43,913 nt of DNA. Origin: Pseudomonadaceae bacterium (GTDB lineage Bacteria; Pseudomonadota; Gammaproteobacteria; Pseudomonadales; Pseudomonadaceae). Positions within the stretch are counted from its first letter, which is position 1. Each line of letters starts with the position of its first letter. The stretch is taken from assembly GCA_900766265.1 (NCBI GenBank), contig CAAFUS010000014.1, positions 1 to 43,913 of the forward strand. Direction: 5' to 3'. The notes beneath the pieces are model-generated. The model made no database searches. It was not told where the DNA came from and saw nothing but the letters and a program-made list of their open reading frames with translations. Positions 23,992-34,188 of this stretch are shown here, piece after piece. The position numbers and the translations under genes were made by a program.

Positions 23992-24409
23992 GTGTCCAAG
24001 CCACACTTCGGCAAATTGGGGCCTGGAGACCATCTTTATTACCAGTACCATTTGGTAAAGACGACCCCAACGATCAACATCATCCCAATCTCAGCCTACG
24101 ACTACACCGAGCACTCAGTTAGCTGAACCGAGCAAAACAAGCCGAAGACACTAAATGACCGTTTCTTTTTTCTGTGGATCGCATTCAACGCTGCCTACGC
24201 CACCGATATCGTCGAGCAGCAGCGATTATCCGAGCGGGAAACCTTCAAAGCCTTTCTCGAAAAACCGTGTTCCTTGGTAGCAACAAAAACATCTAGACTT
24301 CGTCTGGTCGGAGTTTCCCGGCAGCACTCGCGTACTACTGGACAACCCGTACACCCTGCGCAACCCAGCTCATTCATGGTGGAGCAACCTGGAATGGCAG
24401 AGTGAGTAG
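23992..24409 (+). pseudogene. Decayed cargo gene, possibly HEPN-like
   Basis: A GTG directly after the 54-aa gene opens 44 codons (KPHFGKLGPGDHLYYQYH...) to an in-frame TGA at 24124-24126. In the same frame follow KTLNDRFFFLWIAFNAAYATD and ERETFKAFLEK. A frameshift near 24295 then moves to another frame with VWSEFPGSTRVLLDNPY, ending at TAG 24409. The sequence FLWIAFNAAYA..FxxFL..LLDNPY resembles proteins annotated as Apea-like HEPN in Pseudomonas; this is from memory and tentative. At least two lesions make it a pseudogene. Confidence 0.55.
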
Positions 24410-24812
24410 GGATTAGCTACGAGACTGCTGCTACCTGCTAGGAAAACTGATGCCCTTGATCATCTAGATCACGCTGGACAGCCCGGACACCTTATGGGGC
24501 GATGCCAAATACCCAGTGGCTGGCTGAGGATGGACACAGGTTCATGTGATTGAGATGAACATCAATATGAGTGCAGCATGGGCACGGCTGCCAAAGGCTC
24601 GCATGCTGGCTCGTCGACTTACCTCTTGATTTTGTCTACCCCCTCTTAAGCAGGCGTCCACTGATGCAGCAAACCGGTTCCTACAGGTTGGACTTGCCTG
24701 GGAGCTGGCTTGTCGGAGCGACGAACCGCAACGATTGTGTCTATTCAGGCCCTAGCGGCGGTATTCGCCATCCACCAGCCGCGATACCCCCAGCGGGTTG
24801 GCCTCCTGCAGC
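24410..24812. other. Degenerate, gene-free stretch
   Basis: About 400 bp with no frame that has a ribosome site or family resemblance. It is probably further decayed cargo between two copies of the 54-aa gene. Confidence 0.5.
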
Positions 24813-24912
24813 GCCGCCGGCCCTCAGGTCAACTTCACCATCACCGTCCAGGCCGTAAGCTCTGACATGGCAAAGGTCACGGCCCAGGCCAGTAACCCGG
24901 CTACAAATGCCT
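24813..24912 (+). pseudogene. Remnant of a third copy of the 54-aa gene
   Basis: It translates as AAGPQVNFTITVQAVSSDMAKVTAQASNP, homologous to residues 15-43 of the 54-aa protein. One G is then missing: CCGGCTACAAATGC instead of the CCGGGCTACAAATGC of copy 1. Restoring it gives PGYKC. The 5' part is unrecognisable. It ends 12 bp from the recD stop codon. Confidence 0.75.
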
Positions 24913-24924
24913 GAATTCGCCCAC

Positions 24925-27012
24925 TCAGATGCGTTGAGCCAGCGCCTCATGCAGTTGCAACGCCAAGCCGCTGGTGCGCTGCACGTTGCGGCCCACCGCG
25001 CCTTCGAACACACCCGGGTGAGTCTCGGCCAGGCTGAACCATTCCCTGGCGCGGGTGATGGCGGTGTACAGCAGCTCCTTAGTCAACACCGGGTTCAGCG
25101 CATCAGGCAACACCAGCGCGGTGTGGTTGAACTCCGAGCCCTGGGACTTGTGCACCGTCATGGCGAACACCGTCTCCACCTCCACCAACCGGCTCGGCAT
25201 CACGAAGCGCACGCCGCCACTGCCGTCGTTGCGCGGGAAGGCCACGCGCAGGGCCAGCGCACCGTCCGGCCCCGGCACCCATAGCGCGATGCCAATATCG
25301 CCGTTCATCAGGTTCAAGCTGTAGTCATTGCGCGTCACCAGCACCGGACGCCCTTCGTACCAGCCGTGGTCGCTGTCCAGCAAGCCGCGGCGACGCAATT
25401 GCGTAGCCACACGCTGGTTAAGCCCTTCGACGCCCCAAGGCCCCCGGCGCAATGCGCAGAGCAGGCGGAACTGGTCGAATGCAGACAACACCTTGCCTGC
25501 CCAACCGGCCCATAGCTCGCTGTCCCACTGTGTATCAGCCACAGGGCGCAAGTCGCGCAGTTGCACCAGGTAATGCCGGTAGCCGGGCGCATTGCGGTTG
25601 CCATCGATGGCCAGGTCGCTAAGCGCCGCATCCTGCTCGCCACGCACCAGCAGGTTGAAAAGTTGCTCCGAGGGCTGTTCGAGCGCACGCCGTGCTTCGC
25701 CCGCCTGCTTGTTGTTGATCAGCTTGGCCAGGCGCCCGATACCCTTCTGCGGGTCGAAACGCCAAGAGCGGCGCAACATCACGGTCTGCTGCGCCAGCGG
25801 GGCACCCGCGCCTTCGGCCATCTGCAACTCAGGGTCAACCAGCGCCTCACCGCTGTGGGTGCTCAGCCACTGGGCGGTTTGCGCGTTGTAGTCGCCTTTT
25901 TCAGCCTCGCGGCACAAGTCGCCCATCACCGAACCGGCTTCCACCGAGGCCAACTGGTCCTTGTCGCCTAGCAGAATCAAGCGCGCTGCCTGGGGCAAGG
26001 CATCCAGCACGCAGGCCATCATTTCCAGGTCGATCATCGAGGCTTCATCGACCACCAGTACATCCAGCTCCAGCGGTTTATCGCGCTGGTGAATGAAGTT
26101 GCGCGAGTTCGGTCGGCTGCCCAGCAAGCGGTGCAAGGTGGACACATCCGTCGGGATCTCGGCGCGCACCGCATCACTCACCGGCAACACCCGAACCTCC
26201 TTGCCAATGGACTCGGACAACCGCGCCGCCGCCTTGCCGGTCGGCGCCGCCAGGCGGATGCGCAGCGGCTTGCCGCTCTCGACCGCCGGGGTTTGCAGCA
26301 ACCCCAGCAGGCGCACCACCGAGGTGGTCTTGCCGGTGCCCGGGCCGCCAGTGATGACGCTGAAGTTGCCACGGGCCGCCAGCGCGCAGGCAATTTTCTG
26401 CCAATTGCTGCCTTGCGCGCGCTCGGCTTCGGAACGGGCGGGAAACAGTTCATCGAGACGGCTAGCGAAGTTATCTGGTGTGACCGGCGCCACGCTCAAG
26501 CGTGCGCTTAAGGCTTGGGCGATGCTGCACTCGTAGTTCCAGTAGCGGCGCAAGTAAAGGCGCAGCCCCACCAGCACCAAGGGCCGCTCGGGGGCGTCCT
26601 GGCGGGCGTCACGGTCCTCGACCAGGGTGCTGGCGGCCAGAGCCTGGCGCCACTGCGTAGCGTCCAGGCCCTGCAACCATTGCGACGGCAGCGTACTGCC
26701 CTCCTCGCCTTCTGGTGGCAACGACAGCACGAAATCCGGCGCTGCCAGGGTGGCGGTAAGGTCCAGGCAGGCATGGCCACGGCCCAGTTGGTGGCTGGTC
26801 ATCGCGGCGGCCAGCAGCACGCTGGCCTGGGCCTGAGGGTCTTGTTCAAGAATGAATTTCGCCAAGGCACGATCCAGCGCGCGCAACCAGCCACGCGCCA
26901 CCCAGGTATCGACTTGCTGCAAGAGCTCGCTGCTGCTGGCGGCGCCAATGAACACCGCCACCTGCTCGGTATCGCCCTGGCTGCTGCTCAGTTGCTTGAG
27001 GGTCTGGCTCAT
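24925..27012 (-). CDS. recD: Exodeoxyribonuclease V alpha chain RecD
   Basis: A 695-aa 5'-3' helicase subunit of RecBCD. The N-terminal interaction domain runs to about residue 150. Walker A is VITGGPGTGKTT (near residue 220), motif II is VVDEASMID, and the C-terminal UvrD/RecD2 fold has FAMTVHKSQGSEF and LLYTAITRARE. The length is normal. Its ATG overlaps the recB stop (ATGA), so translation is coupled. It is the last gene of recCBD and ends beside a remnant of the 54-aa module gene. Confidence 0.95.
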   Translation of the reverse strand: MSQTLKQLSSSQGDTEQVAVFIGAASSSELLQQVDTWVARGWLRALDRALAKFILEQDPQAQASVLLAAAMTSHQLGRGHACLDLTATLAAPDFVLSLPPEGEEGSTLPSQWLQGLDATQWRQALAASTLVEDRDARQDAPERPLVLVGLRLYLRRYWNYECSIAQALSARLSVAPVTPDNFASRLDELFPARSEAERAQGSNWQKIACALAARGNFSVITGGPGTGKTTSVVRLLGLLQTPAVESGKPLRIRLAAPTGKAAARLSESIGKEVRVLPVSDAVRAEIPTDVSTLHRLLGSRPNSRNFIHQRDKPLELDVLVVDEASMIDLEMMACVLDALPQAARLILLGDKDQLASVEAGSVMGDLCREAEKGDYNAQTAQWLSTHSGEALVDPELQMAEGAGAPLAQQTVMLRRSWRFDPQKGIGRLAKLINNKQAGEARRALEQPSEQLFNLLVRGEQDAALSDLAIDGNRNAPGYRHYLVQLRDLRPVADTQWDSELWAGWAGKVLSAFDQFRLLCALRRGPWGVEGLNQRVATQLRRRGLLDSDHGWYEGRPVLVTRNDYSLNLMNGDIGIALWVPGPDGALALRVAFPRNDGSGGVRFVMPSRLVEVETVFAMTVHKSQGSEFNHTALVLPDALNPVLTKELLYTAITRAREWFSLAETHPGVFEGAVGRNVQRTSGLALQLHEALAQRI

Positions 27013-30000
27013 GCGCTGGCCTCCTCGAACTGGCCCATGAAGAGTTGGTCAAGCTGCTCGATCAGTTGCTGCGGTGGCCGCTCGAAGTGCAGGCCATGGG
27101 TGGGCGCCTGGTGCCCACGAATGAACAGGTACAGCGCCCCGCCCATGTGCTGCTCGTAGTCGTAGCCGGGCAGGCGCAGCTTGAGCTGGCGATGCAGGGC
27201 CAACAGGTACAGGCACAGCTGCAGATCGTAGCGTTTGTCCAGCATGGTTTCGGCCATGGCCTCAGCGACATAGGCGCTATCGGTGCTGCCCAGCCAGTTG
27301 GATTTGTAGTCCGCCACGTAGTAGCGGCCCTCGTGCTCGAAGGTCAGGTCGATGAAGCCTTTGAACATGCCGTTCAACTGGTTGGGCGCTAGTATCAGTC
27401 GCGGCGTACCGCCGAGGGTGTGTTCGCGTACCAAGGCATCGAGGCGTTCGACGTTCACGTTGCGGCTGGAGAACCAGAACTCCATCTCGACCTGATAGGT
27501 GCTCAACCCGGCTAGCGTGCACTGGGTGCCGTTGAAGCGCAGTGGGGCCTTGAGATAATGGCTCAACCAAGCCGACAGCGGGTCGATCCAGCGCTCCCAG
27601 CCGCGCAGGTTGCAGCGCCGGGCCACGGCGTCGTGCAGGGCTTGCTCGTCGCTGGCAGCGTTGCCGAAGCCCTCATCGCCGGCCCACTCGAACAGCCCGT
27701 GCAGGAAAGTGCCCGGCCCCGCCCCTCGGGGGAAGGCGTGAATACCAACGCCGGCAGGCGGGTTCTGCTCGTCGTCCTGCTCTTGCAGGTTGGCTTCCAG
27801 CGCGGTGGCAGGCTCAGGGGCAACCGGCGACTCGGCGCCCATCCGCGCACGGTCGTCGGCGATGGCCAAGGCAGAGTAGCTGGCGATCCACCAGTTGGTC
27901 GCCAGCGCATGCAGCGGGCGCAAGGCCTCGCTTACCGTCGGGCGCGCAGGTGCCACATGGACACCCTCGGTTTGCGCAGGGGCCTTGCACACCGCGATGT
28001 CGTCGCAGCCCTTCGCGAAGGCGTCCACCACTTCAGCCAACCAATCAGGGGCAACCGTGCCTTCGCCTGCCAGCAAGTAGCCCAAGCCCGACTTGTGCAG
28101 GTCTATCGACGAGCCTCCGGTCTTGAACCCCTGGGGCGCCACGCAGATCCAGGTGGCGTAGCGGGCGCGGGTCAGGGCGACATACAGCAGGCGCATTTCC
28201 TCGCCCATGCGCTCATCGTCAGCGCGTTTCTGCGCAGGCTTTGCCGGGTCGCCCTTGGCCAGTTCAAGCACCAGGCTGTAATGCTCATCCTGTCGTTCAT
28301 GGAACATCGGCGGCGCCTTGCTACGGCCATCCACCGCCCTGGCGCTGCACGCGAACGGCAACATCACCAAGGGGTACTCCAGGCCCTTGGACTTGTGCAC
28401 GGTCACCACTTTGATCAGGTCCGAGTCGCTTTCCAGGCGCAGAATTTCTTCCTCGCTCTGCTCCTTGATCTGCTCGGCCAGATGGCGAATCAGCGCGTGC
28501 TCGCCATCGAGTTCGGCGGCGCTGCGCTGCAGCCATTCGGCCAGGTGCAGCAGGTTTGTCAGGCGGCGCTCGCCCTGTTCTTCAGCCAGCAAACGGGCCG
28601 GCACCTTGAAGGTTGCAAGCAGCCTGCGCAGCATGGGCAGCACGCCTTGTTGCTGCCACAGCACGCGGAAGTCGCGGAACCACTGCACATGCGCTTCCCA
28701 GCACAGCTCGTTCTGGTTCAACTGCTCCAGGTCCTGCCAGGAAATGCCCACGCTGCGGGTGGCCAATGCCGCACGCAGCAAGCGATCGCTGGTGGGCTGG
28801 GCGCAGGCCCGCAGGATGCACAGCAGGTCGGTGGCTTCTTCGCTTTCGAATACTGAGTCGCGGTCAGACAGATAAACGCTGGCCAGTTTGCGACGCGCAA
28901 GGGCCTTGCGAATAGCTTCGGCTTCCTTGCGGCTGCGTACCAGAATGGCGATATCGGCAGGCTTGAGTGCAGTGAGTTGGCCATCGCTGTTGCGCAGGCC
29001 CGAGGGTTTTTCTGCACTGCGGTCGAGCCAGGCCTGAATCGCCGAGGCGCATACCTCGGAGGCCTCGCGCAGGTAAGTGGCGTTGTTGATTACTCCGTTG
29101 GTTTGCAGCTGCCAGAGGGTCAGGGCCTTCTGCTTTTCACCCTCGATCTCCAACGTATCGCTGCGGCCTTTGGCATCAACACCTTCGAACGGCACCGGGT
29201 TCTCCTTCCCCTCCTCGGCAAACCGGAACGCTGCTCGGGGGTGGGCTTCGGCGAACTTGAAACAATGGTTGGCGGCATCGACCATCGCTTGGGTGGAGCG
29301 GTAGTTGGTGCCCAGGGTGTAATGCCGGCCCTTGGTAGCCTCACGCGCTTTGAGGTAGGTGTAGATGTCGGCGCCACGGAACGAATAGATTGCCTGTTTC
29401 GGGTCGCCGATCATGAACAGGCCGCAGTCGGGCAGGTTTTCTCCAATGCAGTAGATTTTGCCGAAGATGCCGTACTGAACCGGGTCGGTGTCCTGGAACT
29501 CGTCGATCAGGGCCACCGGGTACTGCTGGCGAATGGTCTGCGCCAGGCGCGGGCCAGACGGGCCTTCCAGGGCACGGCCAAGGCGGTTGAGCAAGTCGTC
29601 GAAACCGATCTGCGCCCGGCGCAGCTTTTCTTCCTCGAAGGCGCCCTGCACTTCACGCAGAGCATGCAGCAGCAACTGCGCGCGGATGTCCTGCTTCGAC
29701 TCCTCATGGTCGACCCAAGCATCGATGGCTCGAAACGCTGGGTGCGTACCGATGGCACCGCCTTTGTTCAGCTTGAAGCGGGCTTGCCCGCATTTGCGAA
29801 CGTGGCTACTGGCTTCGCCTCCCTGGCTCCAGGCGGCGATATCGCCAAGCATTTGATCAAAAGTTTCGGGGGTTTTGGTGGGGTAGGACTTGCCGTTCAG
29901 TGCGCTGCGCGCGCTGTGCAGCAACGCCTCCAGAGCCACGATGTCGTTGGCCCAGGCCGCCCTTGCCTGCGCTTCGAGCGCGACGCACTGCGCAGCCCAG

Positions 30001-30692
30001 TCAGCAGGCCCCTGAAGCAAAGCATCCAGGCGCGCGGGCGCTGTGATCGACATCCCTGCCTGCTGAAACTCGGCATCGCTACGCGACAGCAGCGGCGTCA
30101 GCGCTTCGCGTAGCTCGGTGGGGCTTTTGAAGCTATCCGTCACCACCCTGGCAACCTCAGGCGGCAGGCCATAGAACTGCTGGCGCCAGTAGTCCCTGAC
30201 CACTTCATCGAGCAACTCGCGCTGGTCGGTTTCCAGTGTCTGGGTAAACAGGCTGCCGCTGTCGAAGGCGTGCTCGCGCAGCATCCGGTAGCACCAGCCA
30301 TGAATGGTCGAAACCGCGGCTTCGTCCATCCACTCGCTGGCCAACTGCAACCGACGAGCACAGGCCGGCCACTGATCGGCGGGGTAACCGTTGCGCAGTT
30401 TCACCAGCAGCGGGTCGTGACGCTCATCAGGTGCCTGAAAGCACTGGGCAGCCTCGTTCAACCGTGCGCGAATGCGGTCGCGCAGCTCTTGGGTGGCGGC
30501 GTCGGTGAAGGTCACCACCAGAATTTGCGGCGGCGTCAGCGCTTGCTTGAACGCAGCATCGCCTCCATGGCCCAGTACCAGCCGCACGTACAGCAAGGCG
30601 ATGGTGAAGGTTTTGCCGGTGCCGGCACTCGCTTCGATCAAGCGGCTGCCATGCAGTGGGAAATCGAGGGGGTTGAGGTTAACCGCTGTCAT
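27009..30692 (-). CDS. recB: Exodeoxyribonuclease V beta chain RecB
   Basis: A 1227-aa protein from the ATG at 30692, which has AGGAAG upstream and overlaps the recC stop (ATGA); the longer frame lies inside recC. The N-terminal SF1 3'-5' helicase has Walker A IEASAGTGKTFTIALLYVRL, QIGFDDLL and DEFQDTD motifs, FMIGDPKQAIYSFRGAD, and VVTVHKSKGLEYPLVMLP. The C-terminal nuclease domain has the metal site YYVADYKSNWLG. With RecC and RecD it resects double-strand breaks, loads RecA, and destroys linear phage DNA. Confidence 0.95.
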   Translation of the reverse strand: MTAVNLNPLDFPLHGSRLIEASAGTGKTFTIALLYVRLVLGHGGDAAFKQALTPPQILVVTFTDAATQELRDRIRARLNEAAQCFQAPDERHDPLLVKLRNGYPADQWPACARRLQLASEWMDEAAVSTIHGWCYRMLREHAFDSGSLFTQTLETDQRELLDEVVRDYWRQQFYGLPPEVARVVTDSFKSPTELREALTPLLSRSDAEFQQAGMSITAPARLDALLQGPADWAAQCVALEAQARAAWANDIVALEALLHSARSALNGKSYPTKTPETFDQMLGDIAAWSQGGEASSHVRKCGQARFKLNKGGAIGTHPAFRAIDAWVDHEESKQDIRAQLLLHALREVQGAFEEEKLRRAQIGFDDLLNRLGRALEGPSGPRLAQTIRQQYPVALIDEFQDTDPVQYGIFGKIYCIGENLPDCGLFMIGDPKQAIYSFRGADIYTYLKAREATKGRHYTLGTNYRSTQAMVDAANHCFKFAEAHPRAAFRFAEEGKENPVPFEGVDAKGRSDTLEIEGEKQKALTLWQLQTNGVINNATYLREASEVCASAIQAWLDRSAEKPSGLRNSDGQLTALKPADIAILVRSRKEAEAIRKALARRKLASVYLSDRDSVFESEEATDLLCILRACAQPTSDRLLRAALATRSVGISWQDLEQLNQNELCWEAHVQWFRDFRVLWQQQGVLPMLRRLLATFKVPARLLAEEQGERRLTNLLHLAEWLQRSAAELDGEHALIRHLAEQIKEQSEEEILRLESDSDLIKVVTVHKSKGLEYPLVMLPFACSARAVDGRSKAPPMFHERQDEHYSLVLELAKGDPAKPAQKRADDERMGEEMRLLYVALTRARYATWICVAPQGFKTGGSSIDLHKSGLGYLLAGEGTVAPDWLAEVVDAFAKGCDDIAVCKAPAQTEGVHVAPARPTVSEALRPLHALATNWWIASYSALAIADDRARMGAESPVAPEPATALEANLQEQDDEQNPPAGVGIHAFPRGAGPGTFLHGLFEWAGDEGFGNAASDEQALHDAVARRCNLRGWERWIDPLSAWLSHYLKAPLRFNGTQCTLAGLSTYQVEMEFWFSSRNVNVERLDALVREHTLGGTPRLILAPNQLNGMFKGFIDLTFEHEGRYYVADYKSNWLGSTDSAYVAEAMAETMLDKRYDLQLCLYLLALHRQLKLRLPGYDYEQHMGGALYLFIRGHQAPTHGLHFERPPQQLIEQLDQLFMGQFEEASA

Positions 30693-33600
30693 TGGTCGCT
30701 TCCTGCGTCGGTCGAGGTGAAGTGGCCGAACAAGCCGCCATACAGGCGCTGGGCCCAGGCCACGAACTGGCCGCTCGCGCACAGTTGGTCGAAGTCCTCG
30801 TAGGCACGCCGTTGGGCGAACGAGCGCTCCACTTCACCCTTTTTCATGTAGCCGCCTTCATAGATATCGCGCGCTTTGTCGTAGGCCGAATCGCTGCTTT
30901 CCCCACCCGCTGCCAACCAGGCGAAGGCGCTTTCGCAGGCCACCGGCAGCGGCTCTTGCATGCCCGCCACCCAGGCCTGGAGCAGCGCTTGCAGCTGCTC
31001 CCGGGCCTGGGTTTCAGGCACTGGCCGGAACACCACATCGCCATTCAAACCCACCAGAATGGTCGTGCAGGCAGGCCCGTTCAACTGCAACGCCAAGTGC
31101 CGCAACCAAGGCCGCACCAGGTGCTGCCAACGCAGGCTGTCGTCGCTGCACAGCTTCTTGCTGTCCAGTTGCAGGTAGGCTCGCTCATCCAACGCGTTGC
31201 GGCGAATGCCACCCAGCCAATCCTTGAGGCCGGGACGCTCGTCAGTGGCTTCGATGGTTGCGGCGCTCTGGCCCTCTTCAAGCTCAGGCCAGGCTTGCAG
31301 TTGGGCGTGGTAGCGCGCCAGCAGGCCCGGCATCGGCTCCACCAGCGCCGAGGCGCTCAAGGTGCCGAAGCCGCCCAGTGGCAAGGCGCCCTCGCGTTGC
31401 AGGCGTTGCACTTGCAGGCCCAGTTCGGTCACGGCCTGTTCGGGATCGTAAGCCTCCTCGACCCAGCGCTTCAGCGCCTGGGTAAGCCTGTCCTGGTGCT
31501 GCCAGTTTTCCAGGCCATCGAGCTGGAAGGCTTCGTCATCGCGGTTTACCAACTCGTCGTCGTCGAATTTGACCTTCAACCGCTGGCTGAAGAAAGCGCC
31601 CACCGGGTCGCGCACGAACTCGGAAAGTTGCCGCAGGCTCAATGGCGTGTCCTGCACCAGCGCGGGCAGGCGCTCCCCTGCTGGCTGCGAGCTGTGTTCG
31701 TCATGCACCTCGCGCCACTCGCTGGAGTAGGTGAACAAGCCATCAGGCCCCGGCTCGTTGGCGAAGTAGGCGGCGCTGAAGGGTTGCAGTGGGTGCTCCT
31801 GGGTCAGCGCTGGCAGCAGTGGTTGGCCGTTTGCCGAGCGCCAACCGTTGGCCAGGTGGTCGCGCAACTGGCCGATCAGCACCGAGGGCACGCGCTCGCT
31901 GTTGTCGCGGATGTTGCGGCCCACCCAGCTCACGTACAGCTGCTTGCGGGCCGACAGCAAGGCCTCCAGCAACAGGTAGCGGTCATCTTCACGTCGCGAC
32001 CGGTCGCCAGGGCGGTAGTCATTGCGCATCAGATCGAAATCGACGGGCGACTGCTGGCGCGGGTAATCGCCATCGTTCATGCCCAGCAGGCACACTACCT
32101 TGAACGGAATCGCCCGCATAGGCATCAGTGTGCAGAAGTTCACCGCGCCGGCCAGGAAGCGCTGCGACAGGCCGCCATCTTCGATACCGCTGAGCCAGGT
32201 TTCGTGCACCACACTCAGCGGCACTGGCTGCGCGAACTGCGCCACCTCGCAGGTGCGCAACCAACCTTCGAGCAGCTTGAGCAATTGACTGAGCAACAGC
32301 TCTTCGGCGTCGCTCACCGAGCGGAAGAACACTTTCAACAAGGCTTGCAGGCGCTCAGCCCATTGCACCGGCGTGGCCGGTTGCTGGAGCTCGTGAAGGG
32401 CCACGTCCAAGTGGTCGAGCAAGGTCAGCAGCGGCCCGGCCAGGGCAGCCTCCAGCCCCGCTACCTCGTCGTAGGGTTCGATGCCGTTGAGCTGAGGCGC
32501 TCGCCCAGCGGCGTAGCCAAGCAGCATGCGCCGCATGCCGAAGCGCCAGGTGTTCTGCTCGAGGCCCGCCGGCATGCCCAGGCTTTCGCGCTGCTCGGCA
32601 TCGAGCCCCCAACGCACACCGGCACCGTCGATCCAGCGTTGCAGGGTGGGTACGTCGGATTCGTTGATCGCAAAACGTGCGCGCAAGGCCGGCACGTCCA
32701 GAAGGTCAAGAATGTCGCTGGCAGCGAAGCGGCTGTGGGGCAGTTTGAGCAAGTGTTCTAGGGCGATCAGCAACGGCTGGCGGCCGCGCTGGCCTTGGTC
32801 GGCCACGGTAAACGGCAAGTAGCGAGGGTCGTTCCTTGGCACCTGGCCGAACACTGCCTCGATGTGGGGGGCGTAGGCGTTGATGTCCGGCACCATCACG
32901 ATCACATCCCGTGGGCTCAACTGCTTGTCGGCGCTAAAGCGGGCGAGCAGCTGGTCGTGCAACACTTCCACTTCGCGCTGCATACTGTGCACCACATGAA
33001 AACGCAGCGAGCGGTCGGCGGTAGCGTCTACCGGCCCCCAGGCTTCGCGGGTTTCCGGCAGCGGGCGCAGTTCGAGAATATCGCTTTGCAGCTGACCCAG
33101 AAGGGTTTCCGTATCCGGCTCGGTAAACAGGTCAATACGCCCGCCATTGAGGCCGTCGAGCAGGTGGCGATAACTGTCAGGCTCGTCGTGGTGGTCGAGC
33201 AGGTTGATGTAGTCTCGCCCCTGTTTGCCCCAGGCGGCGAGCAAGGGCTGGCCGTACTCGTTCGCAGCTGCGGCAACATCACGGGCAGGCTGGCGACGAT
33301 AGTGGTGCGCCAGCAAGTCTTTGTCGGCGACGATATCACCCCAGTGGTGCCGGCAAGGGTTGTGCACGCACAGCAGCACTTGGCTGTAGCGGGAAAGCTC
33401 TTTCAGAGCTTCGAGCACCTGCGCAGGCATCGAGGAAATGCCGAACACCACAACCCTGCGTGGCAGCCCCTTTGGCGCCTGGGCAGCGCTGCGCAGGTGA
33501 GCGACGAAACGTTTGTGAACTCCTGCGCGGCTTTGTTCAAGCGCGCCCTCGCCAACGTCGGCCAGCACCTCGCGCCATAGCTGCGCCTGCCACAGGTTCG

Positions 33601-34147
33601 GCGCATCCAATGGCTGCGCAGTGCCCTTGATGTGTTGAAGTTGATCCCGCCCGGCAGCCCAGTCCTCCAGCCAATCGGCGCGGTACACCTGGTACTGGTC
33701 GAACAAGTCCGCCAACCGCTCGCACAGTTGGTGCAGCTTGCGCTGTTCATCGTCCTTTTCCAGAAAGCGCTTCAGGCTTGCGAAAACCGGGTTCGTGAAC
33801 AAGTTGGGCAGCAGGCGCATCAGCCGCCAGCTCAGCGCGGCCTTGTCCAGCGGCGAGGACTGCGGCGTGGTCTGCGCCCCCAGCACCCCGCGATACACCT
33901 GCCACAGAAAGCGCGCCGGCAACTTCACATCCAGCGCCGCGGCAATGCCGCAGCCGCCGTTGTGCGGGTCTTCGGCCAGCGCCAGTTTCAGCCACTGAGC
34001 GATGCCGTTGCTCTGCACCAGCAGCACTTCGTTTTCCAGCGGGCGCAGCGGGTGGGTACGCATCCACTGCACCGCAAGGGCTCGCAGTTCTTCTAGATGA
34101 TTGCCATGGATGACAACGAGACCAGGCTGAAGCTCCTGCATAGACAC
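30689..34147 (-). CDS. recC: Exodeoxyribonuclease V gamma chain RecC
   Basis: A 1152-aa catalytically dead helicase-like subunit that recognises Chi. The N-terminus (LVVIHGNHLEELRALAVQWM..PLENEVLLVQSNGIAQWLKLALAE) is typical, as are YLPFTVADQGQRGRQPLL and VCLLGMNDGDYPRQ. It is the first gene of recCBD, the usual pseudomonad order. GAGGG lies 6 nt before the ATG. The palindrome at 34189-34207, which also flanks the WYL genes, lies 42 bp upstream of the start, in the promoter region. This is unexpected for a housekeeping operon. Confidence 0.94.
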   Translation of the reverse strand: MSMQELQPGLVVIHGNHLEELRALAVQWMRTHPLRPLENEVLLVQSNGIAQWLKLALAEDPHNGGCGIAAALDVKLPARFLWQVYRGVLGAQTTPQSSPLDKAALSWRLMRLLPNLFTNPVFASLKRFLEKDDEQRKLHQLCERLADLFDQYQVYRADWLEDWAAGRDQLQHIKGTAQPLDAPNLWQAQLWREVLADVGEGALEQSRAGVHKRFVAHLRSAAQAPKGLPRRVVVFGISSMPAQVLEALKELSRYSQVLLCVHNPCRHHWGDIVADKDLLAHHYRRQPARDVAAAANEYGQPLLAAWGKQGRDYINLLDHHDEPDSYRHLLDGLNGGRIDLFTEPDTETLLGQLQSDILELRPLPETREAWGPVDATADRSLRFHVVHSMQREVEVLHDQLLARFSADKQLSPRDVIVMVPDINAYAPHIEAVFGQVPRNDPRYLPFTVADQGQRGRQPLLIALEHLLKLPHSRFAASDILDLLDVPALRARFAINESDVPTLQRWIDGAGVRWGLDAEQRESLGMPAGLEQNTWRFGMRRMLLGYAAGRAPQLNGIEPYDEVAGLEAALAGPLLTLLDHLDVALHELQQPATPVQWAERLQALLKVFFRSVSDAEELLLSQLLKLLEGWLRTCEVAQFAQPVPLSVVHETWLSGIEDGGLSQRFLAGAVNFCTLMPMRAIPFKVVCLLGMNDGDYPRQQSPVDFDLMRNDYRPGDRSRREDDRYLLLEALLSARKQLYVSWVGRNIRDNSERVPSVLIGQLRDHLANGWRSANGQPLLPALTQEHPLQPFSAAYFANEPGPDGLFTYSSEWREVHDEHSSQPAGERLPALVQDTPLSLRQLSEFVRDPVGAFFSQRLKVKFDDDELVNRDDEAFQLDGLENWQHQDRLTQALKRWVEEAYDPEQAVTELGLQVQRLQREGALPLGGFGTLSASALVEPMPGLLARYHAQLQAWPELEEGQSAATIEATDERPGLKDWLGGIRRNALDERAYLQLDSKKLCSDDSLRWQHLVRPWLRHLALQLNGPACTTILVGLNGDVVFRPVPETQAREQLQALLQAWVAGMQEPLPVACESAFAWLAAGGESSDSAYDKARDIYEGGYMKKGEVERSFAQRRAYEDFDQLCASGQFVAWAQRLYGGLFGHFTSTDAGSDQ

Positions 34148-34188
34148 ACATCCCTCTAGGTACGCTGGAGTGAAAGCTAATCAACACA

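Noticed and set aside
27558..30113. Two long + strand frames (432 and 378 aa)
   Set aside because: They are antisense to recB, with low-complexity Gln/Arg/Gly composition typical of shadow frames.
30692..32761. Long 689-aa open frame on the + strand
   Set aside because: It is the mirror frame of recC in high-GC DNA; there are no motifs and no ribosome site, and recC on the other strand is unambiguous.
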